A DNA stretch of 64,000 bases from Gongronella butleri (lineage: Eukaryota; Mucoromycota; Mucoromycetes; Mucorales; Cunninghamellaceae). This document shows, one piece after another, positions 41,806 through 53,917 of the stretch. Where the stretch lies: the NCBI GenBank assembly GCA_025201375.1, contig JAIWZP010000028.1, positions 310,001 to 374,000 of the forward strand, written 5' to 3'. A program made the position numbers and the translations under genes. A model generated the notes under the pieces. It saw only the letters and a list, made by a program, of their open reading frames with translations, did no database searches and had not been told where the DNA came from. Numbering within the stretch: position 1 is the first letter of the stretch; the number at the start of each line of letters is the position of its first letter.

Positions 41806-44800
41806 TCATTCCTGATCCTCTAGACTTTTGAGGTATGCCAGCAGCCGGCGCTTGTGAATGATGCCGACGAAATGACCCTCCGTGTTTGTCACGCACACGT
41901 AGCGGCAGCCAAGCTTGATAAATAGCTCCATGAGCAGCTCCATGGACGCATGCTGGCTGATGGTGATTGGCGCCTTGTCGACATATTGCGAAAAATCATT
42001 GACAGGCGTGATACCGCGCCTGTGTCCATCGTGTGATAATAAAGACGGGTAGCTGCGCGGCGTGACGACCTCCTCGACCTGGCGAAAGTCGTAAACGGCA
42101 TTGCCAAAGCGGCGGAAATAGCAGGGGACGTCCTTGAGGTCATGATCGACAATGAAGGGGCTGGCCTCGTAATTGCGCGTCAGGCGATCGATGCAGTGTG
42201 TCAATTCGTGCGTCGCAATATAGCCTTGCAGCAGATTGCCATTGGTGAGCAGTGGGAACCCGCCGTCCTCGCCATGACCCACAGCATCATTGGCCTCCAA
42301 TTTGAGTCTCAAATCGCCCACCGTGATCGGTTGATCAATGTCGATCGTTTCCAGGTATTCGCACAGGTCCATCACCGTCGCAGAGTGCACGTACTCCTTG
42401 CGCGCCTCGAGATAGGGCAGACCCTTGAGATCAATCAGCAAATCGTAGATTCCCTCGATAAAAACAGCATCCGCCACCCATTTCGCCACCTAAGTGTGAA
42501 GAAAAAACAATGAAATGAGCGCAAGTCTTGGCGTCATGACGCGTCCATCCCCGGCTTTACCATGACGGCAATCATAATTGGCTAGTAAAAAAGAAAAAAA
42601 AATAGAAAAAAAGAGTCAGATGACCGCATGGCCCCCATGACGCGTCAATGAGACGAAAAAAAAAGGTTGTTGTTTACCACCGAGTACGTGAGCGAGTACG
42701 TCAATTCAAACATGATGACCACAAGAGACACTGGAATGGGCAAACAAAAGCGGTGAGTGCGCTATTTTTTTTTCTGAGGTGCAGGGCAGGTGATGTGTGT
42801 GATGATGATGATGATGATGCATGTGCGACGGGGATGACGGAGGGGGGGCTTGGGCAGATATCTGTAGGGATGTGTCTGGGCATGGAAAAAAAGAGCTTAC
42901 CTGTTGTTCGAGTCATGCCAGCCAAGCATGCTGCGGCGCCAACCATAGCATACACGCCGGGGATGACGCATTCACCGCCATTGGCAATGTCAGGTGCGCA
43001 AACAGAGAATGGCCAAGCGTGCGGGTACGTCAAAGTGATGTATTGCATGATCAGGCCAATGATGCGGCCTGTTGCCGCACCAATCGTCAATGCAGGCAGA
43101 AATACACCACCAGGCACCGCACAGCCAAAGGTGATCACCGTCAGTGCCATCTTGATCACGAGCGCAGCAAGCAAAAGCACAAGCAGCTGCGGAATCTCCG
43201 CTGACGAGTCGCTAAAAACAAAGAAAGACGGTCAATCACGCGCGTCGTCCTCGACCTATGCATTATTTATCTTACGCGCAGAGGCCGCCATTGTCATTGG
43301 TAGGCGAGCACTCGGAAAACAGGTTGGACACAAACTCGCTGAGGCTCATTCTGCAGAAAAAAAACAAAAAAAGACACCAAAAAAAATCGTGAGCATGGCA
43401 ACTTTTGGAAGCGCAGCAGAATTTTTACCTCGAGAATGGGTTCCAAAAGCACGCGACCGCCGTGACCAGCATGATGCCAAGCACCTCGACAATGGGGTAT
43501 TTGCGGAGAGACGAAGATTTGCGGAAATGCTGGTACCGGATGTTGTAATATGACACAAAAGCGCCAAAGAATCCCTGGAAAATGGCACGTGCCGTGGATG
43601 AGACGCGTCTCTATTCTCTCACTCTATCTTTTGTGTGGTTAGGCAGATCTTACAGCAAAAACGCCGCATATTAAAAAGGGCACCAATTCAAACAGATGAT
43701 ATTCCTTGTCATAGACCACTTGATACAAGACGATCTTGCCGGTGCCAAAGGGATCCCAAATCTGTGCACAGCAAGGAAAAAAAAACAATGAGGTCATCCG
43801 CGATCTCGTGTCACCTGGTGGCTGCCAATCTTTTTTTTTTTTCTTTACCTTCAACACACAGGCGGCCACAACGGCACAACAATAGCTCCGGATCATGGTC
43901 TTGATGGGGAAATAGTAGCTGACTTCTTCTAGGCTATGGATGGCGCCATTGAAAGCGTGAGTTTTTTTTTCTTTGTTTTTCGAATTGCGCTTCCCCTGGA
44001 TCCCACGCTCTCGGGTTATCCCGTCCTTACCTGAAAAGCACGCCGCCAATTGGCGCACCAAATGCAACTGCGACCCCCGCAGCGGCAGAAGCGCTCAAAA
44101 TTTCTCGCCGCTTGCCTAATTTGATCAGACGATGACATCAGTGGGGCAAGTCATGGGATTTTTTTTCTCAATTCTCTTTGTTCTTACTCTCATTCTTGTT
44201 GAACTTTGGAAAGAAGCGGCAAAAAATGTTGCCAATGGAACAGGCAAGGTGGACAAAAGGGCCTTCCTTGCCACATGTGAGGCCGGCAGATGTCGATAGG
44301 ATCTTTTTTTTTTTTTAAAAAAATTGCGTGAGCCATGACCATCGAGGGGAGAAAGGGGGGAGGGCAGGGCGCACAGAGCCCGCTGAAAGGGGGCGTCTTT
44401 CCATCCTGACCACTTACATTTCCGATGCTCTTAACAATGAGGGTCTTTATGCCAAGGAAACCCTTGATCACAAAGCCGCCGAGGATGACCTTGATTTCTG
44501 GGATACCTGAGCCTGCGCTATAGTAGGCCATCTTGGTCTCCTCCTTGGTCTCCTTGTCGGGCGCCGTGTGCACCGCAGGCGTCGCAATGGTGTCGTGCGA
44601 CACGGATGACTTTGCAAATGGCTTGGGATGTGCCGGCACACGAATCGTCACCTTTTCCGCAGAGTATTTGACGAGCACCGCGGCCGAAAAGGACAAGACA
44701 AGCTATAAAAAAAGCACAGGGGCGACGAGGACGAAGTTTAGCGACGTATTTTGTCTTTTTTTTTTTTTTTGATCATTTCCATTTTTCGCTTTTCATTTTT

Positions 44801-45757
44801 TTTTTTTTTGGGCTTACGCCAATGACCGTGTAGGCGAGCATGGCCGTATAGTAGGTGGACGACTCGCCCTTGACCTCAAACACCTCTGGCCATGTCTTCC
44901 ACGCGCTGCACACTTGGTGTTCTGTGTAAAAAAAAAAAAAAAAAGAAATATGACCATAAATATCCAATTGGCCGCGTTTGTCTGGATCTGTCGGGTGTTC
45001 TCCTTTTTTTTTGATGAACCTATTAAGTGCGCCATTTGGGCGGTCCAATCCGCCTGACCCTCTCTTTTTCAATACGTACCTGGGATGCCCCAGCAACAGA
45101 ATTGGCGATTGTAGCGCCATTGTGTGGAGCAATAGCCTTGTTTCAAATCCGACATCCATTCTTGCACGACGTCGATGAACCAGGCGACGCTGGCCACGGC
45201 AATGCCTATCGTAAAGACCAACAGCCAGGCCTGCGACGCATCCTTGGCCTTGGCCCATTGACCACGTAGCCCTTGCATGTTCCGCAGCTTGCGTAGCCGC
45301 ACACCCTCCTTGATTCTATCGTGGATCCAGTCTACAAAAAGAATAGAGCATGAGAAAAAAAAAAGGTCTTCCTGGGGCGTCATCCAGAGAAAAAAGGCGA
45401 AATCATGGCCTGATTGTCACCCCGCTTTTTTTCTTTTCTTTTACCCGTGCTTGTGTAAGAGTCCGTCCAGATACGCACACCTGTGTTTTCATTGATGAGG
45501 TCTTGACGATCATCGTCATATTGTCCCGAGCGTTTGTTAAAAAATCGATAGCGCGGGCTTGTTTCCACAAGAGACGGTGTCAAAAAGGTAGCCGGAGCAC
45601 TGGTATTTATCTGGCGCTGCTCATTGGCGTCGATCTCTGGCAGCGTCAACGACGACGGCGGCGCCGGGATGTTCATTGTGTGGTAGTGATTGGCCGCATG
45701 GCTCGACCGGCGTCGATCCAGCAGCGACGATTGCTCGGTCACGTTTGGCAGCGTCAT
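41806..45757 (-). CDS. CLC-family chloride channel/transporter with CBS pair
   Basis: Intracellular-membrane chloride channel or Cl-/H+ exchanger related to fungal Gef1-type proteins. Fourteen exons: 45757-45445, 45331-45080, 44921-44818, 44702-44418, 44302-44188, 44115-44031, 43933-43849, 43761-43654, 43574-43429, 43350-43276, 43211-42901, 42730-42678, 42581-42561 and 42489-41806, giving 878 aa with all phases consistent. CLC signatures: GSGIPEIK (about 287), GKEGPFVH (about 329, with the gating glutamate), [15 protein letters not shown] and [16 protein letters not shown]. The C-terminal exon holds two CBS domains ending [14 protein letters not shown]. An unusual Lys/Pro/Thr-rich insert of about 45 residues precedes GSGIP. 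Exon 13 is only 21 nt. It is convergent with the secreted-protein gene. Confidence 0.93.
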
Positions 45758-46999
45758 GAGCAATTGGAGGAAAAGAACAGGGGAACCAATAGAGTGAGAT
45801 GGACAAAAAAAAAAATCAAGAAAAAAAGAGTGGAAAAAGAGAAAGGTTGAACAAAAATGGGTATTTGTACCTAATGGCCTGAACCTTATTCCTGAATGGT
45901 CCTCGACAATTGAGGACCCGCTGCAAATTCATGCTGGATACTTGGCCTGGAGTCGGCGTTTGCCCACTGCTCGTCAGGCATTGGCGCGTTTGTGCGCCAG
46001 TCTCCCCTTCCCCCGTGTTTGGGGAACGTCCGAGCCCATCAATGTCCGTCCATCCCCCCATGACCGCTCATGAATCCCCATGGCAATAGCTACCCCTTTG
46101 CAGTGTGGCCGCATGGCATACACGCGAGAAAGAAAAAAAAAAGAAAAACACATCTACCATGCACCCCATGCAAAAATCAGGGGAAATTGCATAGGCGCGT
46201 CATGCACAGGACTCGGAAGAAGTTATGCCAGGGCGCTTTCTATCTCTCTTTTTTTTTTTTGTTTCTGCGGTGCGCCGACGCCCCAAACAAGGCGAAAATT
46301 GCATCTCTGACTGGCAGTAAAGAAAAAAAGCTAGATGAAGCTTGTTTTATTTGGCAGTTCCCGGTTTCCGATCGCAAGAGGCGTGCGTCAGAGGCCCTCT
46401 TCCATTCCCCCTCACCCCGTGAATGACGCGGTCCCAGAGTACAGAAGGAGCAAGGGACCGGAGATGATCGCGTCCGAGGATCGTGATCATCTCAAAAAAA
46501 AAAAAAGAGCCGGATTGTCGTCATCTTTTGTTCATTCTGGGCAATCATTTGATCAAAGACCATGTCAGATTTGTCGGCAATGATGATCTCATTGTGCGAG
46601 GCAATTCTGCATTGTCAAAAAAATTGAGTCCACAAGAAGAAAAAGGGCAAATCTCAGTTTAAACGGTTTCAAACAACAGCCTATTATGTGTAACCTGGCG
46701 TAAACAATGCGAATTTAGGATTTTCTTTATTCTTCTTTGTACTAGAACAGAATGGGAGGGCAGAGGAGAGGGGAAAAGGGGGAAAGAGGGAAAAAAGAGG
46801 CTAAATGGATAAAAAGGTGGCAAACAAGCTTTAAAAAAAGGAAAAAGGGGAATGGAATGCGTGCATTGGGGGGATGGAAAACAAGAAGTGTGAGTTTGTG
46901 GTGTGTGTGTTTGGTGTGTAGGGAAGAGGGGCATGGAAAAAAGAGATAGGTTGTGTTTTGCACCGTGATGACGCGGCATGCATGGAGGGCCGGAAGCAT
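45758..46999. other. Intergenic region, CLC upstream / RAE1 downstream
   Basis: About 1.2 kb without a recognised gene. The part near 46740-46930 is purine-rich on the plus strand (GGGAAAAGGG, GAAAAAAG). The frames on either strand there are compositional artefacts. Confidence 0.55.
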
Positions 47000-48626
47000 T
47001 TATCGCTTCTTGTTGCGCGGCTTGATATCTTCGTCGCGCACGGCGTGCAGAAAGATCTTTTGCGCGGGTGTGGCGAACTTGTAACCCTAGTTGATCATAT
47101 AAACAAAGCGTATTTAGTCAGAATTTGTCCGGGCTCCCCTTTTTTTTCTGCCTGGCACCCCCTTTCTCTCTTTTTCGCTTGTTTTACCTTTGACCAATCA
47201 TAGCTGACGGCATAGGCAAAGATCTGGCCAGTGCGATTGAACGCAGTGCAAGCGATCGGGCCATTGCATTGGCCAAAGGCCTTGAGGCGCTGCTTGCAAT
47301 CCTTGTCCCAAAAGCTGACGGTGCCGTCAGAGCCGCAGGTCGAGAACGTGCCATGGATAGGATGGAAGCTGATGTCGTTGACAACGTAAACGTTCTTGGT
47401 GTCGTCGCGATGGCACTTGAACGAGAAGTTTTTACTAGAGAAGAAATTAACCATCGAGATTGAGTCAGAATGCGTGTCAAAGCGCGTCAAATCGTGTCAT
47501 TAACGCGTCCGGTGGCAAAAAAGCGCGTTCAGTGGCCAAAAAAAAGAGGCGCGGGCTTACCTTTGCTCTTTTTCATCAACGTATTGGATGCCAACACGGC
47601 CCTCAATGGAGCCAATGGCATAGCCCTTGCCGTTGGTGAAACATGAGACAGTGCGCGTCTGCCATTTGAGGGGCGACGTGTTTTGCTAGGGTGTGGAAAG
47701 AAAAAAAAAAGAAGGGGTCGTTTGTCATTTTTTTCTTGTTTTCTTGGTCAATTCGTGTTTTTTTTTTCGTACCTTGAAGATGGTGGTGGGGTTGTTGAGA
47801 TCAAAAAGACACATGTGCTTTTCAGCCGTGCCAACGACAAGGAGCTGGCCCAAGGTGTCCATGCTGTAGCAGCGCTCCGGCAGCTGGACGGTACCAATTG
47901 GCTGCGGAGAGCGCGTGTCCCAGTATTTCAGCGTCTTGTCCAAACTGCCCGTGGCCACAATGGACTGGCCCTGATCCAGGAACCTCACGCTCGTGATCGC
48001 TTCGGCGTGCTCGGCAATCTGTGTGCTCTGCCCAGTGCTGAGGTCAAACATGCGCGCTGCCTTGTCAACGCCACTCGACACCACCTTGGTGCCGTCCTAG
48101 AGTATTAAAACAAGAAAGTGTCAGCGCCATTTCCCTTCCATTAGCACCCAATTTGCACACTCTAGTTCCATTTGCAATCGCAAAACGCGCATTTGCCAGC
48201 TAAAACCCATTTCGAAGGACATGATTCACTTACCTTGCTCCAGACCACATCCAATGCGGGTCCCTCGTGGCTGTACGCGGCCTTGCCTACAGTGTTCCCA
48301 GTGGGTTGCACCTCATAGATACGAACCTACGGCAAAAAAATCAAAAAAGGCGTCAAAAGCCAGTCCAAAACCTCGTGTTTCCTGCACCCTACCTGGTTGT
48401 CCCACGATGATGCGGCGAGAAAGTCGGCTTGTGGCGAAAACGACAGTGACGAGATACCATCGGTAGGCGGATTGGCCACCTTTTTGTTAGGAGTATAAGA
48501 AAAAACGGCAACGTCAGCAAACCTAGTTGATTAGCAACAAAAAACAACATGTAGCAGCGACAAGGTCGCCCCTGGAGCAACCAAGCTTACCTCAAAATCA
48601 CTCGGATCCATGGATTTGTACGCCAT
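47000..48626 (-). CDS. RAE1: mRNA export factor RAE1/GLE2 (WD-repeat)
   Basis: Seven-bladed WD propeller that binds the Gle2-binding sequence of Nup98-type nucleoporins in mRNA export. Seven exons, 48626-48591, 48479-48393, 48326-48234, 48096-47773, 47685-47561, 47434-47188 and 47086-47000, give 332 aa. Family-specific runs include [81 protein letters not shown] and a C-terminus IKPRNKKR. The [10 protein letters not shown] blade is characteristic of RAE1/BUB3, and the insert FKCHR favours RAE1. Confidence 0.95.
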
Positions 48627-51600
48627 TTTTAAAGAAATAAGTGACAATGACGCAAAACAAGCAGTGAAAAAGCAAGAAAAGAAGAAAAAAAAGGGGAGGC
48701 ACCAACACGCTCGCTTTTTTTTTTTTTTCTTCCTCTTGTCTGCGGCGCCCCGCCAAATCGTGTGACGGCCATTGATTGGACCCGATCGCCACCATTTTTT
48801 TCCTTTAGGCCCTTTACAATCGTCAATTGAGCTGTGCCTACTACTCCCAAGGCTCCCCAATCTTTTCAAAAACACTCATAAATAACCATGGTCAAGACAG
48901 CCGCTCGATGCAATTGTCATTGGCGGCATGTATGACATGGAATCCACTAGAAGAGCACATACACCCAAATTTGTAAACAAAGGTCCGTTCCTCATTTTGT
49001 AAAGCCTACCCCTCGATGCAATTGGGGTTGCCAAGGCAACCAAAAATCAACAATGCAACCTAAAAAAGTCACTGCTGCAAGCTGCGGCAAGGCGCAAGCA
49101 AAAGGTAAAAAGGGAATGGCGTGAAAAGAGTGCAATTTGGTGCAATGCCGTCTTCAATTCATAAAGTGATGACCCTGTAAACGTGAATGAATCTCAAAAG
49201 AATGCGATGTGACGCGTCATCATCGATGACGGGTCCACTTCAAGGGGTGAAATTGAGCGTGAAATCAGAAAAAGACCAGCCTTTTCTTTTTCAGACAATA
49301 CCGATTCATACACACAGTCGTCGTACAACGGCTCACGTGCATTCATTTGGAAGCGGCATTCATGACGCGTCTACTGGGCAAGGCAAAAAGTCAATCAATC
49401 AAGCGTTTCGCCGAGATGATCGCAACACAAGCGTTATTAATGTGTTTTGGTCGTTTATCGATGAACTCGCGCCATAAAAGGTTATCCTGTATTTGAGTTG
49501 GCCGCTTCCAATTTGTTTTCCGGTTCGAACGAGCCCTTTCCCGTGCCGCTGTGGTCACTGGCTGACTCGCAATCACGATTTTCAAAAATGGCCAGTTTTC
49601 CAAGGGGTACAGTCGATCCGCGGAAAATCGTCAAATTTAGGTCCTCAGATCGCCACGCCATTCACATCATCATGTGAATACGTTTCTTTCACCGGCAAGA
49701 ACGCTATAAAAAACGGGGGTCCATCGGCTGGTTCCCGCGTAAAATGCGTTTGAGGCTTTATTTTCGACTCAAAGCCAACTCAATGAAAACTGCCTGCATC
49801 TTGAAGAAACATACATTGTCAGAAAGAGAATGGATTGCTGCGTTCGTGGCCATTGGTGATCAGTAAACAAAAATGATGCTTTTGGTATTTTTGACACGGT
49901 TTAATAACAATAGACTTTTTCGACGCGTGATAAACCGCGTTAATCGTCGCGTGAGACGCATCTGCTTCTAATCCAATTCATGCATCTGACATCTCTCTTA
50001 CTAATGCACGCGTCGGCGCGGATCGATGGACGCGTTTTCCTCTGCAATTCGCGCTTGAAGTTTAATCTAAAATCGCGCATTGCTCGTCAACGGGCAGATC
50101 GATCACGCTCCTTTTGGGCATTTTCCGCGGTTTTACCATGCAATGTTTCTTGTGTGTCAATTTGGGCCAATTCTGATGACCTGATTTTCGATTTCTGTTT
50201 TGGAGGCTGGCCACGACTAATTTTTGATTTGCGTGTAGCGCGCCCAAATGCTATGTGGCAGCTGCAAGCTGAATCCAGCTCGGGGTTTCCAGCACACCGT
50301 GACACGTCGCGAAACTTTCCAGCGGTCTGCTTTGCCTGGTAAGCAACTTGTAACTATGATTGACTGGTAAATGGGGTTGTTTGCAGAGCTTTTGGTGCGA
50401 AACTTGTCCCAATGACTCCAAATCTGACCTAGTTGATAGTTGACACAAGCCATCCTTGGATCCAGGGTTATTTGGAGATATCATCTGTCATTCTTGCGAT
50501 TGCACGGCACAATTTAGATTAAAATACACCTTGGATAGACAAATCTATCGAGATCTGAATTGAACTATGTCCAAAGGTCAATGCTCTTTGACGTCCTTGG
50601 TTCGCAAATTAGTTTGGTCCAACTTTCACAAGGTTCAAATTACTGTCGTGCCAATCATCTCAAATTTGGGTCGTTTTGATATTTTCATGCTATGGCATGC
50701 TCAAGATTGGTTTCGCTGATGTACCTCAAACTTGCCGCGGATGCGTTGGATTGTAGGTTGTCGCGCACTATGCAAAAATGACGGCAGTAAGTGAGTAGAT
50801 GTTTGGAAAAGAGCGGCTATTAAAAACTTTGATTGCGAACCTTTCTCTTTCTAAATATGTACAGCTTGCAACCTTACTGCTAGTGAATGCGCTGGAGAAC
50901 TGCTGCAGCTTCATAAGCAAATCGAGTCAATAATGGGCTCATTCACGGCCAGCCCAGCGGAAAAATTCCAGAAACACTGATATTTTGCCCCTTGTTGGCA
51001 TGTTCCGATGTTTTTGTTGTTCACGGCCAATTGAACAGCTCACAATCGACAGAAAATGATCTTCGTTTCCGATTGAAACTACACTCAGGACGATTGGCCC
51101 TGGCTGGATGAGCGAAACAAATGAAGGTGTGTGATTTGATGACGTGCCCAGGGCGCATTTTTTTTTTTCACTGGATAACGCGTTAAAAGCACTTTATGAT
51201 CGTATCTTTCATTTAAACCCCTTGAGCGGACCTTGGCGACATCCGCAATGGCATTGAACCGACAGGAGACGTGAATTTGCGATAAAATCACGAGAACAAG
51301 TCGCTGACGCGTCTCAAAGCTGCAAACCAAGAACTTGGTAATGTACAGCATGCTACACATCCATTTTATGCCTTGAGTAACCACCAATAAAAAATATGGT
51401 TGGCTGGAAAACACGCAAAAACAATAAAAAAAAAAGAATGGCCGGCAATGAGTCAGGATGCATCTCATGATTGACATTCCGCTTTTATTCTCCCAGGGTC
51501 ATTCCGGCGCCGGAAGGCAATGATGACCGGCCAAATGGGCAATAAATCGATGTGCAAGAAAAATGATGGCAAATCAGAGGTATTCGTCGTGTTTTTGTTT

Positions 51601-51866
51601 GGATGGGAACGGCGGAAAAAGGAGTCAGGTCGCCGCAGTCGTTTTATTTTTGCGATTTTTGGCGCATTCTGCGCAAGCCAATGGCAATTTTACTGCGGCA
51701 ACGGGACCCTGGCGGGGTTCTCGGCGCACCCCCGTTCGGTGCAATCTTGCCTTTTTTGCGCCATTTTGATCTCCCGGTGCTCTTTTTTCTTCCTCTTTTC
51801 CTCTTTTTTTTTTTTTCTATCTTTTTCTTTTTTCTTTTTTTTTTCTTTTTAACTTTAGTTTGTGTT
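48627..51866. other. Intergenic decayed-repeat region upstream of ABC transporter 1
   Basis: About 3.2 kb. It includes relics related to the repeats near 929-1030 (AGATCGCCACGCCATTC at about 49650) and an inverted copy of the TGACGAGC hairpin core (50082-50095) next to TTTAATCTAAAATCGCGCATT. The region from about 51780 to the start codon is strongly T-rich. No gene is supported. Confidence 0.55.
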
Positions 51867-53835
51867 ATGCCCGAACTACTGAGTCCAGTGTGGCTGTCAT
51901 CGTATTTGGCGGTGACGGCCGGGCTGAGTGCTATGGCGCTTTCTATACAACGCGCTTACTATCACAAGATTCAACTGAACGAGCAAGAGGACGACCAAGA
52001 GCCGCTGATCAAGTTTGACGAGCAGCGCGACCTGTCTGTGCCCTTTAGCGACGCGGGCCGCCTGCCTCGCATTACTTTTGGCACGGCCGTGGTGCTTTTG
52101 TGGTCGGCATGGACGGTTTACACGCGTGCCACGGGGCAAAAGAGCGTGGATGACGTGCTTGCTGCTGCTCTTGCACTAATTGCATGGGTCTATGCGATGG
52201 CCATTGTGCTTGTGGCGCGCGGCTACCCGCTCCCTAGCCAGTGGGGCTTCGCTCTCAATGTGCATCTCAACATTTTTTATTGGATTGCATGGCTGATCGG
52301 AATTCATACCCTCTGGGTCGCGTCCTATGCCCAGCGTGACGCGTCGTGGCTCAGCCTGCTGCCTGCCATTGTCCAATTCGGCCTGCTCACCGACATGGTC
52401 TATACGACACTTACCGCAGAGCGTGGACCTCCCTTTATAGACGACAATGGCCGCCGCGTCCTGTCTGTTCATGTTAGCAGCATTTGGTCTTATCTCGTAA
52501 AAAGCAAAAAAAAAAAAAAGAAAAAAATTGCAAAATTCTTATCTTTTTCTTTACTTGTTGGGCCATTTTCTAGACTTTCCAATATGTCGCGCCTTTTATC
52601 GAGTTTGCCTACAACAAGCAAAAGCTTGAAGAAGACGATTTGCTCCAATTGCCACCCGAATTCCGCGCGCGCAACCTGTTTTACATCTTTGGCCGCTTCC
52701 GCGAATCGTCCCTCGTCTATCGCCTCTATCGCGCCAATCGCTATGCTGTCATTGCCCAGGTTCTGCTGGTCCTCGTGTGCTCTGGCCTCTTTTACGCCCC
52801 CGCATTCTTTATCAATCGCTTGCTGACCCTCATCCAGGATATCAGCCACGGTGCACCCATTGAAGAAACGACTCGACGTGGCATTGTCGTCACCGTGGGT
52901 CTCAGTGTCGCCATCATGGCCATCTGTCTCTTCAATTCGCAGCTGTGGTACTTTTGTAAGGAAAAAATTTAAAAAGAGACGTGTTTTTTTTTCTTACGTT
53001 TTTTCATGTGTAGCTGGGTGCATTGTGCAGCCGCGCGTCAAGGCAATGCTGAATCTTGAGATTTATCGCAAGTGTGTGCGTCGCATGGATATGTCCATCG
53101 CGGCATCGACCATCAAGGATGAGGAGGATGACAAGGACAAGGATGAAAAGGACAAGGACACGAAAAAAGAGGCCGCCAACACCGGCACCATTGTCAATTT
53201 GATGAGCACCGACTCGAATCGCATCTCGCAGGTATGAAAAATTGATTATTTTTCTGTATGAGCGTGCTGACTCATGGTATTGCGTGGTCTGTGTTACCTA
53301 GTTTGCCACGTGGTTCATCAGCATTCTCGCCGCACCCACCGAGCTTGTGATTGGTATCACCATGTTGTACAACCTGCTCGGTGTGGCGTGCTTTGTCGGC
53401 CTTTTGGTCATGGTGGTCAGTCTGCCCATCAATCACTACACGACCAAAATGTTTGCGCGTGCTCAAGACCGCCTCATGGAAGCCCGCGACAAGCGCGTCA
53501 ACCTCATGAACGAGATTCTCCAGGGCATCCGCCAGATCAAATTCTTTGCCTGGGAGAGCAATTGGGAGGCGCGTGTCCAAGACGCGCGCGAAAACGACCT
53601 AAAGTATCTGCGCGAAAGTTATGTTTGCGACGTCATCTTCAACTTTTTGTGGCAGGCGTCGCCCATGCTCGTCACCGTCACGTCCTTTTTCTTTTATACC
53701 AAAGTCCAGGGCCACGTGCTCACGGCGCCCGTCGCTTTCACGTCCATCACCATCTTTAACGAGCTCCGCTTCGCATTGAATGTCATCCCTGAGGTCATCA
53801 CCGAGGGCATGCAAGCCTACATCAGGTAAAAAGTC

Positions 53836-53917
<82 letters not shown>

